64,000 nucleotides of DNA from Fluctibacter halophilus (GCF_020687825.1 NZ_JAJEWP010000004.1:124001-188000); one strand, 5' to 3'; counted from the first letter of the stretch, positions 29,705 to 39,690 are shown. Translations and numbers: made by a program. The notes: generated by a model from the letters alone, not told the origin.

Positions 29705-30592
29705 TTATTCAAACAGGCCAGCCTGTGCATCAGCCGATGACTTGCTATAGCGGCCGGCGCTGTCATCACCGTTGCGACCAGGCATTGACGTGTCGTCATT
29801 CTCTCGACGGGCCAGTTGCTGTGTTTGCAGTACTGTGCTCAGTGGCACCAGTTCAATGCCCTGCACCTCAAGACGGGGCAAGGTGTTGAGCAGGTAATCC
29901 AGTGTCTCGGTATGTGGATGGGCAATCCCCACCGCCGAACCATAGCGCTGTGAGATGCGGATCAAACGACGAAATTGCGCGGCGATATCTTTGTGCGCCA
30001 ACGAGTGATCCAGAAACACATTGCGTTTGGTGTAATCCAGTCCGAACTGATGGGCAATCGATTCCGCTTTGCTGTAGCGGGTGGTGCGACTGTCGACGAA
30101 AAACAGTTGTTGTTCGCGCAGGTATTGCATAGTCGTGCGCATGGGTAAGGTCAACTGGGTCAGCTTGCTGCCCATGTGGTTGTTGACCCCGATGGCATCC
30201 GGCACCGTGGCCAGTGCCGCGCTCAGGCGCGCTTCAATATCACTGGGATACAACTCTGCGGTCAACGCGCCGGGGCCGAGTCGATTGTGACCCAGCGCTT
30301 CCATCGGCATGTGCAGGATCACTTCCCGCTGTTGCCCGCGGGCCTGCTGAGAGAAGGTGGTTGAAAGCGACGTGTGTGGCAGGATTGCAAATGCCACATG
30401 GGTGGGCAGCTTAAAGGCCCGGCGATCATGCACACTGTTGCCCATGTCATCGATGATCAAGGCAATTTGCGGCTGCCGGGCGATGGCAGTCGAAGCACAA
30501 ACCAACAGTGTTAAAACAAACAGTAAACGGAAATGCACGGCCAACTTAACGGTTGTTGTTATTGTATCCCTGTGCAACGAGTATACGGACAA
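29705..30592 (-). CDS. yibQ: Divergent polysaccharide deacetylase YibQ
   Basis: A 295-aa exported protein with a hydrophobic signal (residues about 20-38). Deacetylase fold motifs are visible: LIIDDMG, ILHMPME, NNHMGS, FFVDSRTT and HPHTETLDYL. The family is called divergent polysaccharide deacetylase and sits after envC in many gammaproteobacteria. The substrate is unproven and is presumably cell-wall related. A polar Ser/Asp-rich tail extends past the domain. Confidence 0.88.
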   Translation of the reverse strand: MSVYSLHRDTITTTVKLAVHFRLLFVLTLLVCASTAIARQPQIALIIDDMGNSVHDRRAFKLPTHVAFAILPHTSLSTTFSQQARGQQREVILHMPMEALGHNRLGPGALTAELYPSDIEARLSAALATVPDAIGVNNHMGSKLTQLTLPMRTTMQYLREQQLFFVDSRTTRYSKAESIAHQFGLDYTKRNVFLDHSLAHKDIAAQFRRLIRISQRYGSAVGIAHPHTETLDYLLNTLPRLEVQGIELVPLSTVLQTQQLARRENDDTSMPGRNGDDSAGRYSKSSADAQAGLFE

Positions 30593-30629
30593 ATTCGCAG
30601 CAGGTCATCCTTTGTGCCTGCCACGCGGA

Positions 30630-31781
30630 TCAGCGCTTGCGTAACCACTGGCCGGGGTTCACGGCAGTGCCCTTATGGCGGATTTCAAAGTACAGATTGG
30701 GTGCCGTCTGACCACCGCTTTGCCCGACCAGGGCGATGGTCTCACCCGCCGATACACCGTCGCCAGCTTGCTTAAGCAGCGCCTGATTGTGCCCGTACAA
30801 GCTCATGTACCCGTCGCCGTGATCAATCACCGTCACCAGGCCAAACCCTCGAAGCCAGTCAGAAAACAGCACTTTGCCGTCATGAATGGCGCGCACCGGA
30901 GCGCCGCCACTGCCTTCAAACAGCGCGCCCTTCCAGCGCACCTGGCCCTGACGACGGGTGCCAAACAAGTTGCGCATTCGCCCCTCTGCCGGGCGTTGCA
31001 GTTTTCCTTTCAGCTTGGCCAGGCCGGACAAGGTTGTGGGTCGCTGCCTCGACGCTCGCTCTGCCTCGGCAATGGCTTTAAGCAATGCCTGCTCGTTGAT
31101 TTGCAATTGTTCAATCCGGGCCGCTTCATCATCAATCGCCCGTTCCAGTTTATCGAGGGTTTGCTGACGGGTTGCCTGACGGGCAGCAAGGGTCTGGCGC
31201 TGAGCCTTCTGTTCCTGTTGCAAGGCGGCCAGCTCAGCCTGACGGGTCTGCAGTGACGCTTCGACATCACGCAGTTCCGCCACCAGCGTGCGGAAGGTCT
31301 CAATCTGCTCCTGACGCGCTGTATTGAGGTAGTTGTAGTACGTCAGCATGCGCTCCAGCTTGCCGGCATTCTGCTGATTGAGCAGCATTTTGGCGTAATC
31401 ATGATTACCGGTCATGTAGGCACTGCGCAGTTGCTTGGCCAGCAATGACTGGTGTTCATCCAGTTGCGTCAGCAACTCGGTTTTACGTTTGTTGAGGGCC
31501 TGTTGCTCGTGGCGGTTGTTTTCCAGGCTGATCTGGGTCTGATTAAGCGCCCGTGCCGTTTCAGCGATGCGCAGCTCCTCGGCTTTGAGGGTATCCTGCA
31601 GCGCTTTGGCTTCTTTCAACCGGGTGTCCAGCGCTGCCTGGCGGGCCTTAATTTGGTCCTGCAAGGCTTCCAGCTCATCGCTTTGCTGGGCTAATGCCGG
31701 CGCAATCCCCACCCACCAACACAGACAAAGCCCGCACAGTGCGCGGGCCAGAGACAATGAAGGTTGGTGGTAACGGCGCAT
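30630..31781 (-). CDS. envC: Murein hydrolase activator EnvC
   Basis: A 383-aa periplasmic protein that recruits and activates the amidases AmiA and AmiB at the division site. It has a signal peptide (residues 1-31), a long coiled coil (about 35-250) and a C-terminal LytM domain. The LytM zinc site is degenerate as in E. coli EnvC: the first His/Asp pair is absent (APVRAIHDGKVLF), and only YGHN and FEIRHKG remain. It is therefore an activator and not a hydrolase. It starts directly after gpmI. Confidence 0.95.
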   Translation of the reverse strand: MRRYHQPSLSLARALCGLCLCWWVGIAPALAQQSDELEALQDQIKARQAALDTRLKEAKALQDTLKAEELRIAETARALNQTQISLENNRHEQQALNKRKTELLTQLDEHQSLLAKQLRSAYMTGNHDYAKMLLNQQNAGKLERMLTYYNYLNTARQEQIETFRTLVAELRDVEASLQTRQAELAALQQEQKAQRQTLAARQATRQQTLDKLERAIDDEAARIEQLQINEQALLKAIAEAERASRQRPTTLSGLAKLKGKLQRPAEGRMRNLFGTRRQGQVRWKGALFEGSGGAPVRAIHDGKVLFSDWLRGFGLVTVIDHGDGYMSLYGHNQALLKQAGDGVSAGETIALVGQSGGQTAPNLYFEIRHKGTAVNPGQWLRKR

Positions 31782-33314
31782 TTACTTCAGCGTCACAATG
31801 GGCGTGCCGGTCATCTCGTCCGGCTGCGGCATCCCCATCAGGTGCAACATGGTCGGCGCTACATCACTGAGGGTTCCGCCCTCCCGGGTGGTTGCGTCGC
31901 GCCCCACATAGATAAAGGGTACCAACTCACTGGTGTGCGCGGTGTGAGCCTGACCGGTCTGTTCGTTAAGCATCTCTTCGGCGTTACCGTGGTCAGCAGT
32001 GATCAAACACTCGCCGCCGTGTTCCTGCAATGCGTTGACCACCCGTCCCAGACAATGGTCAACGGCTTCTGCCGCTTTCACCGCCGCGTCGTAATCACCG
32101 GTATGGCCGACCATGTCACCGTTCGGGTAGTTACACACAATCACATCAAACTTGCCCGACGCAATGGCGTCCACCAGCTTGTCGGTCAGCTCTTCAGAAT
32201 TCATTTCCGGCTGCAAATCGTAGGTCGCCACTTTGGGGGAAGGCACCAGAATGCGTTCTTCGCCCGGATACAGTTCTTCCCGCCCGCCGCTGTAGAAAAA
32301 CGTCACGTGGGCATATTTCTCCGTCTCGGAGATGCGCAATTGGGTCTTGTTGTGCTGGGCCAGCCAATCCCCCATCACATTGTTCAGGGTTTCCGGTGGA
32401 AACGCACTCGGCGCATCGATATTGGCGGCATACTCGGTCAGCATCACGAAGGCACTTAGTTGAGGACGGCTGGCACGTTCAAACCCATTGAAGTCCTGAT
32501 CCACAAACGCACGGCTGATTTCCCGTGCCCGGTCAGCGCGGAAGTTCATGAAAATCAGCGCATCACCATCATTCATCGGCACTGCATCGCCAATCACGGT
32601 GGGTTTAACAAACTCGTCGTTCTCGCCCCGCTCGTAAGCCCCCTGCAGGCCTTCAACGGCACTGTCAGCGTGGAATTCGCCCTTACCCTGGGTCAGCAGA
32701 TTGTACGCCGCCTCGACACGATCCCAGCGTTCATCCCGATCCATGGCGTAGTAACGCCCCACTAACGTGGCGGTTTTGCCCACCCCGAGGGACTGAAACA
32801 CGGCATCGGCTTTTTCCAGCGACGCCTGGGCACTGCGCGGCGGTGTATCACGACCATCCAGAAACGCATGCAAATAGACCTTGCTGGCGCCCCGCTCAAC
32901 CGCCATTTTGATCATCGCGAAAATGTGATCTTCATGGCTGTGAACGCCACCCGGCGACATCAGCCCCATCAGGTGCACGGCTTTGTCAGCCTTGACGGCA
33001 TTGTCGATAGCCTCAACCAACACCGGATTATGATTGAATTCCCCGTCCGCAATCGCTTTACTGATACGGGTGAAATCCTGATAAACCACACGACCCGCGC
33101 CCAGATTAACGTGACCCACTTCTGAATTGCCCATCTGGCCTTCAGGTAACCCCACGTCCAGCCCGGAGCCGGAGATCAGGGTATTGGGGTAGCGCGCGCA
33201 GAGATCGTCTAACACCGGGGTGTTTGCATTGGCAATGGCGTTGTTGGCCGTTTCCTCACGATGGCCCCAGCCATCCAGAATGATCAGCGCCAATGTTTTC
33301 TTTGCGTCGCTCAT
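31782..33314 (-). CDS. gpmI: 2,3-bisphosphoglycerate-independent phosphoglycerate mutase
   Basis: A 510-aa manganese enzyme converting 3- to 2-phosphoglycerate in glycolysis. The start is ATG 33314, preceded by AGGAGG at 7 nt; the frame stays open to 33527 but that extension is not conserved. The catalytic Ser lies in [15 protein letters not shown], with metal sites in [28 protein letters not shown] and ADHGNAEEM. It is first in the gpmI-envC-yibQ cluster, divergent from yibN as in E. coli. Confidence 0.97.
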   Translation of the reverse strand: MSDAKKTLALIILDGWGHREETANNAIANANTPVLDDLCARYPNTLISGSGLDVGLPEGQMGNSEVGHVNLGAGRVVYQDFTRISKAIADGEFNHNPVLVEAIDNAVKADKAVHLMGLMSPGGVHSHEDHIFAMIKMAVERGASKVYLHAFLDGRDTPPRSAQASLEKADAVFQSLGVGKTATLVGRYYAMDRDERWDRVEAAYNLLTQGKGEFHADSAVEGLQGAYERGENDEFVKPTVIGDAVPMNDGDALIFMNFRADRAREISRAFVDQDFNGFERASRPQLSAFVMLTEYAANIDAPSAFPPETLNNVMGDWLAQHNKTQLRISETEKYAHVTFFYSGGREELYPGEERILVPSPKVATYDLQPEMNSEELTDKLVDAIASGKFDVIVCNYPNGDMVGHTGDYDAAVKAAEAVDHCLGRVVNALQEHGGECLITADHGNAEEMLNEQTGQAHTAHTSELVPFIYVGRDATTREGGTLSDVAPTMLHLMGMPQPDEMTGTPIVTLK

Positions 33315-33542
33315 GAAAGTCCTCCTGCGTGGGCTACCCGTGGTCTGCCCGATAAAAACCGTAATTTTATTACAGTTTATCGCGGCTGTGGTCCCTGCGC
33401 TAGGGGCAAATGACCGGCAAAACTTATCCCTTAACAATAAGTTATTCCCGGCCCCTGACAGATTGCCAAATAGGGGGTGGTTTCTGGGGCCTATTTCTAT
33501 ATACTTTGCACTCTTTTTTTGGGTCAATGAGGCACGGTTGTA

Positions 33543-33968
33543 ATGGACCAGCTGTTAGAATTTGTGGGCAACCACACCATACTTGCCGGTATCTGGGTCG
33601 CGCTGGTAGCGATTCTGATTTACTCGAGCATTGCCGGCGTACTGTCAAAAGTGAAAGAGATCGGTACCCACGACGCCACCATGATGATGAACAAACATGA
33701 TGCCGTGGTACTGGATATCCGTCCTGCGGCAGAGTTTAAGAAAGGTCACATCCTGGGGGCCAAGCAACTGAAGCCCGAACAGGTAAACCAAGGTGACTTC
33801 AGCGCCCTTGAAAAAAGTAAAAACAAACCCATCATTGTTGTTTGCGCCATGGGCATGACCGCCAAGCGCACCGCTGCTCAACTGTCGAAGCAGGGCTTCG
33901 AACAGGTCAGCGTGTTGAAAGGCGGCATGAACGCCTGGCAAACGGCCAACCTGCCGGTTGCCAAGTAA
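33543..33968 (+). CDS. yibN: Membrane-anchored rhodanese-like protein YibN
   Basis: A 141-aa protein with one N-terminal membrane segment (about residues 10-33) and a cytoplasmic rhodanese domain. The active-site loop is [11 protein letters not shown], with Cys present, so sulfur transfer is possible. It is the first gene of the yibN-grxC-secB-gpsA cluster, conserved from E. coli. Confidence 0.92.
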   Translation: MDQLLEFVGNHTILAGIWVALVAILIYSSIAGVLSKVKEIGTHDATMMMNKHDAVVLDIRPAAEFKKGHILGAKQLKPEQVNQGDFSALEKSKNKPIIVVCAMGMTAKRTAAQLSKQGFEQVSVLKGGMNAWQTANLPVAK

Positions 33969-33991
33969 CACCACGACATCAGGAGTTGTAC

Positions 33992-34249
33992 ATGAGTCGC
34001 GTCGAAATCTACACCAAAGGCTACTGCCCTTACTGTCACCGCGCCAAGGCACTGCTGACACAAAAAGGCGTCGCTTATGACGAGATCAAGATTGATGAGC
34101 AGCCCGAACTGCGTGATGTGATGATTGAACGGGCCAACGGTGGCTACACCGTGCCGCAGATCTTCATCAACGATCAGCACATCGGTGGCTGCGATGACAT
34201 GTACGCCCTCGAAGCAAAACAACAATTGGATGCACTTCTTTCGGCCTGA
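33992..34249 (+). CDS. grxC: Glutaredoxin 3
   Basis: An 85-aa glutathione-dependent dithiol oxidoreductase with the CPYC active site near the N-terminus, TVPQIF with the cis-Pro, and GGCDD for glutathione binding. The start is ATG 33992 after AGGAG; the longer upstream frame overlaps yibN and is not conserved. Confidence 0.97.
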   Translation: MSRVEIYTKGYCPYCHRAKALLTQKGVAYDEIKIDEQPELRDVMIERANGGYTVPQIFINDQHIGGCDDMYALEAKQQLDALLSA

Positions 34250-34284
34250 CAGGGCCGTCATCAAACACAGAAATAGGAAAGATA

Positions 34285-34800
34285 ATGGCTGAAGAAAATC
34301 AAGCAGCAGACCAGGCGCAAGCAGGCGACCAGGGACAACAGGCAAAATTCGCTATCCAACGCATTTATGTCAAAGACATTTCTTTCGAAGCGCCGAATTC
34401 ACCGGCCATCTTCAGCAAAGAGTGGAAGCCTGAAATCAAACTGGACATCGACACCCGCTCTGCGGCGCTGGGCGATGATCTGTATGAAGTGGTACTGGCG
34501 GTGACAGTTACTGCGACCATGGGCGAAGAAACAGGCTTCCTGTGTGAAGTACATCAAGCCGGTGTGTTCACCATTGCCGACATGCCGGATCAGAACAAAG
34601 CCCACACCATCGGCTCTTTCTGCCCCAACGTGCTGTTCCCTTACGCCCGCGAGTGCATCTCCAACCTGGTTAACCGTGGAACTTTCCCGGCACTTAACCT
34701 GGCACCGGTGAACTTTGATGCTATCTTTGCACAATACCTGCAAAAAATGGCTGCACAGCAACAACAACAGGCTGAGCAAGCACCCAAACTGGATGCTTAA
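34285..34800 (+). CDS. secB: Protein-export chaperone SecB
   Basis: A 171-aa tetrameric cytoplasmic chaperone that delivers precursors to SecA. It has [19 protein letters not shown], the conserved [13 protein letters not shown] strand region, and [18 protein letters not shown]. An AGGAAAG site precedes the ATG. A Gln/Ala-rich tail is slightly longer than in E. coli. Confidence 0.98.
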   Translation: MAEENQAADQAQAGDQGQQAKFAIQRIYVKDISFEAPNSPAIFSKEWKPEIKLDIDTRSAALGDDLYEVVLAVTVTATMGEETGFLCEVHQAGVFTIADMPDQNKAHTIGSFCPNVLFPYARECISNLVNRGTFPALNLAPVNFDAIFAQYLQKMAAQQQQQAEQAPKLDA

Positions 34801-34806
34801 ACACCG

Positions 34807-35805
34807 ATGAAAGACAGTGTAACTGTATTGGGGGCGGGGTCGTATGGCACCGCCCTCGCTTTTTGTCTGGCCCGCAATCAGGTACCCACCTACCTGTGGG
34901 GCCGGGACGAAGCACAAATGACGGCAATGGCAGCCAGCCGCTGCAATGCCCGTTATCTGCCGGATGCTATATTCCCAGAGGCGCTGCACGTCGATGCCGA
35001 TCTTGCCCACGCGGTGAATCGCAGCCGCGATATTCTGGTGGTAACCCCCAGCCATGCTTTTGCTGACATGCTGCGCACCATTGCGCCGATGTTACGTGAT
35101 GACCAGCGCGTGATCTGGGCCACCAAAGGTCTGGAACCGGGCAGCGGACGCCTGCTGCATGACGTCGCACGGGACATCCTGGGCGATAACCGGGCCCTGG
35201 CGGTATTGTCCGGCCCGACCTTTGCCAAAGAAATGGTCGCCGGCCTGCCCACCGCCATTTCCCTGTCGAGCACCGACGATGTGCTGGCCGATGAATTCGC
35301 ACAGAAACTGCATTGCGCCAAATCCTTCCGGGTGTACAAAAATACCGACTTTATCGGTGTGCAACTGGGTGGTGCAGTGAAGAACGTGATTGCCATTGGT
35401 GCCGGACTGGCCGACGGGCTGGGCTTTGGTGCCAATGCCCGAACCGCATTGATCACCCGTGGTCTGGCCGAGATGTCACGTCTGGGCGCCAAGCTGGGTG
35501 CCAAGCCGGAAACCTTTATGGGCATGGCTGGCCTCGGTGATCTTATCCTGACCTGTACCGACAACCAGTCCCGTAACCGTCGCTTCGGTCTGGCGCTGGG
35601 TCAGGGCAAAGGGGTTGAACAGGCCATGACCGACATCGGTCAGGTGGTCGAAGGTTATCGCAACACCGAAGAAGTGCATATTCTGGCCGAAAAACAGGGT
35701 GTGGAAATGCCCATCTGTGAGCAAATCTATCAGGTGCTGTACCACGGAAAATCCCCCAAAGATGCCGCCCTGGCACTGTTGGGCCGTGATTTAAAGCACG
35801 AATAA
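34807..35805 (+). CDS. gpsA: Glycerol-3-phosphate dehydrogenase [NAD(P)+]
   Basis: A 332-aa cytoplasmic enzyme making sn-glycerol-3-phosphate for phospholipids. It has the Rossmann motif [20 protein letters not shown], the catalytic Lys region [13 protein letters not shown], and [10 protein letters not shown]. It starts 6 nt after secB with only a weak ribosome site, which suggests coupling. Confidence 0.97.
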   Translation: MKDSVTVLGAGSYGTALAFCLARNQVPTYLWGRDEAQMTAMAASRCNARYLPDAIFPEALHVDADLAHAVNRSRDILVVTPSHAFADMLRTIAPMLRDDQRVIWATKGLEPGSGRLLHDVARDILGDNRALAVLSGPTFAKEMVAGLPTAISLSSTDDVLADEFAQKLHCAKSFRVYKNTDFIGVQLGGAVKNVIAIGAGLADGLGFGANARTALITRGLAEMSRLGAKLGAKPETFMGMAGLGDLILTCTDNQSRNRRFGLALGQGKGVEQAMTDIGQVVEGYRNTEEVHILAEKQGVEMPICEQIYQVLYHGKSPKDAALALLGRDLKHE

Positions 35806-35811
35806 ATCCCG

Positions 35812-36276
35812 CTATACGGCGCCGGCAAAATCCAGCTGGCGCCACGCTTCATACACAAACACCGACACGGCATTGGACAGGTTCATGCTGCGACTGTCCG
35901 CCAGCATGGGAATGCGCAGTCGTTGCTCGGGCGCAAAGCGCGCCAGCATGTCATCGGGCAGACCACGGGTTTCCGGCCCGAACACCAGCGCGTCACCAGC
36001 CTTAAACGAAGCATTGGTATGCCAGCCACTGCCTTTGGTGGTGCAGGCGTAAACGGTTTTCGGCTGCGCGTGTGCCAGGTAGGCATCGAAGTCCTGATGA
36101 CGCTGGACATTGGCAAACTCGTGATAATCCAGCCCAGCCCGGCGCACCCGCTTGTCATCCCACTCGAACCCCAATGGCTCGATCAGGTGCAGGGAAAAAC
36201 CGCTATTGGCACACAAACGGATAATGTTACCGGTATTGGGCGGAATTTCAGGTTGGTATAAAACGATGTCGAGCAT
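35812..36276 (-). CDS. trmL: tRNA (cytidine/uridine-2'-O-)-methyltransferase TrmL
   Basis: A 154-aa SPOUT methyltransferase that 2'-O-methylates the wobble base of tRNA-Leu isoacceptors. It matches E. coli TrmL throughout: [21 protein letters not shown] at the start, FGPETRGLP, and [19 protein letters not shown], which form the knot. ATG 36276 is the conserved start; the TTG at 36294 is unlikely. It is convergent with gpsA, 6 nt apart. Confidence 0.96.
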   Translation of the reverse strand: MLDIVLYQPEIPPNTGNIIRLCANSGFSLHLIEPLGFEWDDKRVRRAGLDYHEFANVQRHQDFDAYLAHAQPKTVYACTTKGSGWHTNASFKAGDALVFGPETRGLPDDMLARFAPEQRLRIPMLADSRSMNLSNAVSVFVYEAWRQLDFAGAV

Positions 36277-36443
36277 ATCCGGACTCAGCAGCAAAAACAG
36301 GCGCGCAGTATAGCATTGTTTGCCGGTAACACAGCGCTGTGAAAATTGCAGGCGACAGCATTTTTGGTCGCTGATACCCTACGCATAGCACACATATTAC
36401 TTATCATTGGATGTCTGCGTGGTCGTGGTGTAGGAGAATCCCA

Positions 36444-36668
36444 TTGAAACTGACTATTTTTGGCCGTGACGTCGATATTATGCGCCGCCCCCACGGGTGG
36501 GAGGCAGTGTATGTCGGCAACGACGGCAAGAAACGTCGCGCCGAAGACATCCTGATCCCCAGCCATTTGGCGGAGCAGGACATCATTGGGTATGTGAGCG
36601 ACGTGTGCCATGAATGGGCCAGTGCACGCTACCCCCGGGTGGAACGGCGGGACACCAAAACCCGCTAA
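36444..36668 (+). CDS. Small DUF7661-like protein started at TTG
   Basis: A 74-aa protein: KLTIFGRDVDIMRRPHGW, then FYVG-like EAVYVGNDGKKRRAEDILIP. It resembles the small DUF7661-type family, which has no known function. The start is decided by the ribosome site: AGGAG lies 8 nt before TTG 36444, while the in-frame ATG 36411 has no site and would translate through that AGGAG. It is monocistronic and marks the last ordinary gene before the low-GC segment. Confidence 0.65.
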   Translation: MKLTIFGRDVDIMRRPHGWEAVYVGNDGKKRRAEDILIPSHLAEQDIIGYVSDVCHEWASARYPRVERRDTKTR

Positions 36669-36852
36669 CTGACATCGAGTGGACCACCGTCCAGCGTCGG
36701 TTTTGAGCGAATAGCGGACGTTGGTTTGTTCGGTTTCGGCGGTCTTCTAAAGACAAGAAGCAGACGCACAATTATGTGCCCTCTTACTTCTGACTTTGGT
36801 AAGAAGGGAACATCAGTAACGCTTAGTGAAGATGCAAAGCACGTACGCCTTA
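36669..36852. other. Intergenic region with imperfect hairpin
   Basis: No gene is seen. Arms at 36683-36692 and 36716-36725 (ACCACCGTCC and GGACGTTGGT, one mismatch) could fold into a hairpin after the small TTG-started gene. There is no T tract, so it may be a repeat remnant rather than a terminator. Confidence 0.4.
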
Positions 36853-37760
36853 TTAACTCCTTTTGTGCAGTATGCCATCAACGACGTAATGACAATTTTT
36901 ATGAGCAAAAAATCTCTTGGCTCCTTGTTCTGTTCCATGGCTATCTTGCCAGTCTCCTTCCCAATCTACGACTTTTGGCAACGGATCATCATAGTTTTCT
37001 GAGAATTTCAAAAAGTTATAAATGGCTATTACTGATTTCTGTGATAAATGCCTTAATTCTGGTTCGGGGAGGTTCTTGCCAATTACTACACAATGAGCTT
37101 CAATTTTGTTGCTGCTGATTATAGCTACCTCATCTAAGGACTCTTCGGTTTCCCAAGCTTCAATGCCGTAGAAGAACTGTGGCGGCAATGGTTGACGATT
37201 GCAGTAGTTGTCAGCTTTTACTGAAAGAGCACGATAAAGCTCTGTTCTTAGCCGTTCCTCTGCCAAGGAATAGGATTTTGTAATGTCGGAGGTTTGATGT
37301 CATTTTTTAAAGCCAATATTTGTAGCAACAGCCTAGATGCTCTAACCCAAATTATTCTGTAGTTATTTTTATCCTTTAATAAATCATAAACTTAATCAAA
37401 TGAATCTCTAGCCAAATTTAGGTAAATTTCGTCGCTTTTCTTCTGACGATCTGAGCCCTGAGAGCTCGTGTCGCGGAGGTAGGTAATAGATGCAATCAAA
37501 ACACCTTAGCTAATGACTATTGCAGGGAGTGTAACCATTTTACTTTGCGCAATAATAAATTCCGATATCAGACCGAATGGATTACCTATCGCTGTAGCCG
37601 TCGTCCCAATGGAAATAGCGATTGAAATTATGACCAAGATATTCACTCTGACTCTATGTCCTTGTATGGCTAGCGCCTCAATCAAAGGAAAAATCAGTTG
37701 GTTAAAATTGACGACGAAGGATAGAAAACCAAGATTTCCGCGCCCTACTTGAGCAATTTG
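36853..37760 (-). pseudogene. Decayed gene for a two-TM protein (two stops, one frameshift)
   Basis: Reading leftward from the stop of the preceding gene, one frame gives coherent protein sequence interrupted by TAA at 37506-37508 (IVIS*GVLIAS) and TAA at 37392-37394 (ARDSFD*VYDLLKDKN). Around 37275-37285, in an A/T run, the sense shifts to another frame and continues as SLAEERLRTELYRALS to the stop at 36853. Put together, the ancestral protein had two hydrophobic segments (VNILVIISIAISIGTTATAIG; LPAIVIS-GVLIASITYL) and a soluble C-terminal part with FFYGIEAW and VVDWEGDW. Both stops could each be one base change from a Glu or Gln codon. I do not recognise the family. The intact 137-codon C-terminal frame starts at TTG 37266 without a ribosome site, so it is probably not expressed as a separate protein. 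Confidence 0.7.
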
Positions 37761-38351
37761 TTAGCTATTGCACACCCTAGAACTATTAGTTTTTAGGTCT
37801 ATGGCTGAACGATTTTCTAACAATTGACCATTACTAAACTCGGCATCTATGGCAACCATGATGTAGTCGAGAACTTTTTCTCCATTGACATAATCCTGAG
37901 CTGTAACCACGAAACTTGCTTCGAAAGAATCACCCGGCTTAATTAACTTATTTAGGTGCTTAAATGATTCTAAAGGATATTCTGGAGTTGTTTTTAGTAG
38001 ATTAAATATCATTTTAGGGGAATGGAGTTTTCCTTCAAATATATGAAGCTTGTAGTTGACATTGACTTCTTCGACGATTTCTTGGTTTTTAAGAAAAATT
38101 AGGGAGGGTACATTATCAGCAGGTATAAAACGCTCTAATGAAACAGCCCTTTTCCCTGAGTTGTGGAAACTTACAGGAATAGAGACAAGCGTTTGGCAAT
38201 CACCTACTTTATAGGGAAGAACCAATGCTCTGTCTCCGCCTTTTACAATATATCCATCATTCGATTGGTAACTTTGCCAAAGGGCAACTGCACTCACACC
38301 TAATGCAAAAATTGCAACCAAATCAATTTCTTTTTTTATACTAATGTTCAA
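37761..38351 (-). CDS. Membrane-anchored protein of unknown function
   Basis: A 196-aa protein with a single N-terminal membrane helix (IDLVAIFALGVSAVALWQS) and a soluble, beta-rich domain, probably outside the cytoplasm (YKVGDCQTLVSIPVSFHNSGKRAVSLERF resembles an Ig-like fold). No family was recognised. It starts at TTG with AGGA six nt upstream. It lies 42 nt after the nuclease-like gene in the same direction and shares its low GC, so the two look like one transferred unit. Confidence 0.65.
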   Translation of the reverse strand: MNISIKKEIDLVAIFALGVSAVALWQSYQSNDGYIVKGGDRALVLPYKVGDCQTLVSIPVSFHNSGKRAVSLERFIPADNVPSLIFLKNQEIVEEVNVNYKLHIFEGKLHSPKMIFNLLKTTPEYPLESFKHLNKLIKPGDSFEASFVVTAQDYVNGEKVLDYIMVAIDAEFSNGQLLENRSAIDLKTNSSRVCNS

Positions 38352-38393
38352 AATATATCCTAAACAGCTAACCTTTAAATCAGCGCGAAGCCA

Positions 38394-39308
38394 CTAGCGG
38401 GGAGGCTGAATTTTCTTGTCAAATGACTTATCACCAACACCAAAATATAAACTTGTTCCAGTGACAAACTTGAATGCTGACAGCCTATACAGATTGCGCA
38501 ATAACTTTGGTGCTTTTTGTTGATGAAAATCTAGATCGCCAACGATCTTATTGTAAAGATCTCGATATTTCTCTTGCGGTTCCAATGCTCTTTCAATTAT
38601 TTTACAACTATTTAAAACAAATTCTGAATTCTTTAAATTATGCTTGGTTTCGGATTGAGATAATCTTACTAGTTCATTTATGAGGTGTTTGCTTTCAACC
38701 TCTTCAGGTTTCGAGTGTGCAATACCATTTGTGCCAGGTGAGATATAAGTATAGGCCCTGTGCCCTTTCAATTTACTCGGCTGGCAAAAATTGGAATTTT
38801 GGATAAACGACTGAGACTTGTGTACGCCCCAGAATTCTTGATTTGTGTGAAACGCAGGGCTGGCATAAGTAACAACACCTTGATTACCTACACTCGCCTC
38901 TAAATTTTCGAGAGTTGATTGCTGATGGTCTAAAACTCTATACCTGTAGTATTCTTGATTCCATGAACCCCATTCCGCCGCAGTATTTTTAATCATTTTT
39001 TCTGGGCGCTTGTGCTGTATAAATGCATTAAATTTAAACTGAGGGAAGTCATTATTGAACGCATACTCTAAATCAAATGCATCCTTAGGAAAGTGCATAC
39101 CATTAAGGTAAAATCTAAAAAAACGCCTATACCAAGGATAGCTACCAAGAAAGTGGCGCCAAAAATTTTTATTTCTCGTAAAAAGAGCGGCATCGAAGCC
39201 CAGCACATTTTCCAAGTGCTGCCCAGGAGGGAAAATCAAATTACTTCCTTGGAGCAACTCATTGTTTAGATGCTGCTCATATTGTTTTTCTTCAAACTCG
39301 GATAACAA
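38394..39308 (-). CDS. Possible PD-(D/E)xK-like nuclease-fold protein, uncharacterised
   Basis: A 304-aa soluble protein without a recognised family. It starts at TTG after a strong AAGGAG (8 nt). Residues 4-43 (EFEEKQYEQHLNNELL, then PPGQHLENVLGFDAALF) and 93-103 (FNAFIQHKRPE) give Glu33, Asp39, Gln98 and Lys100 in the order E - D - QxK. That is the arrangement of the Mrr-like branch of PD-(D/E)xK nucleases. A further conserved-looking region is EWGSWNQEYYRYRVLDHQQ followed by VVTYASPAFH. GC content is well below that of the flanking core genes. Nuclease activity is inference; a role in defence would fit the context but is unproven. Confidence 0.6.
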   Translation of the reverse strand: MLSEFEEKQYEQHLNNELLQGSNLIFPPGQHLENVLGFDAALFTRNKNFWRHFLGSYPWYRRFFRFYLNGMHFPKDAFDLEYAFNNDFPQFKFNAFIQHKRPEKMIKNTAAEWGSWNQEYYRYRVLDHQQSTLENLEASVGNQGVVTYASPAFHTNQEFWGVHKSQSFIQNSNFCQPSKLKGHRAYTYISPGTNGIAHSKPEEVESKHLINELVRLSQSETKHNLKNSEFVLNSCKIIERALEPQEKYRDLYNKIVGDLDFHQQKAPKLLRNLYRLSAFKFVTGTSLYFGVGDKSFDKKIQPPR

Positions 39309-39535
39309 CTCCGATACTCCTTGTTTAACAGCTTATTTTCAGAGACTTCATAGTAACACCCGTTTCCAATGAAAAACCATGTTCTGTGTTTTCATGGGAA
39401 GGGTTGAATGTCTGCTTCATGTACTAAGCCGTCATTCAAACTTCCAATCACACTACTGGCACTGAGCCAACGCTCATCAACACTGCATATTCAGAGCCGT
39501 ACTGCCCGCTCTAGCGACGTTCAGCAGACGCTACT

Positions 39536-39562
39536 GTCATTGCGGCGGAGGCCGCAATCTCC
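39536..39562. repeat. Short palindromic intergenic element 1
   Basis: It begins GTCAT and ends CTCC, with a perfect inner inverted repeat ATTGCGGC/GCCGCAAT (39539-39546 and 39551-39558). It has the layout of the GTCATTCC...GGAATCC family of bacterial intergenic palindromes. Confidence 0.5.
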
Positions 39563-39616
39563 TTCGGGTTGATGACTAACCAAAACAGTGTTGATTCGGG
39601 TGAGTCAGGTAATCAG

Positions 39617-39690
39617 GGAGGTCCTCGCCTCGGCTTTGTCTCCTGAGTCGCTCTACCTCCTGCATCCATGCAGTCGTGCGCGAGGATGAC
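39617..39690 (-). repeat. Longer palindromic intergenic element 2
   Basis: On the minus strand it begins GTCATCCTCGCG and ends CGAGGACCTCC, so its ends pair imperfectly and match the GTCAT...CTCC ends of element 1. It contains an internal small palindrome (TGCATCCATGCA, 39661-39672). Confidence 0.45.

Noticed and set aside
33315-33527. N-terminal extension of gpmI
   Set aside because: AGGAGG is placed correctly for ATG 33314, and that start gives the family length.
34399-35055. Leftward frame of 218 codons opposite secB/gpsA
   Set aside because: Antisense of two clearly conserved genes; composition is that of a shadow frame.
37513-37752. Rightward 79-codon frame with hydrophobic residues
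   Set aside because: It is the antisense of the decayed two-TM gene, whose minus-strand reading is coherent with flanking sequence; the rightward frame has no ribosome site.
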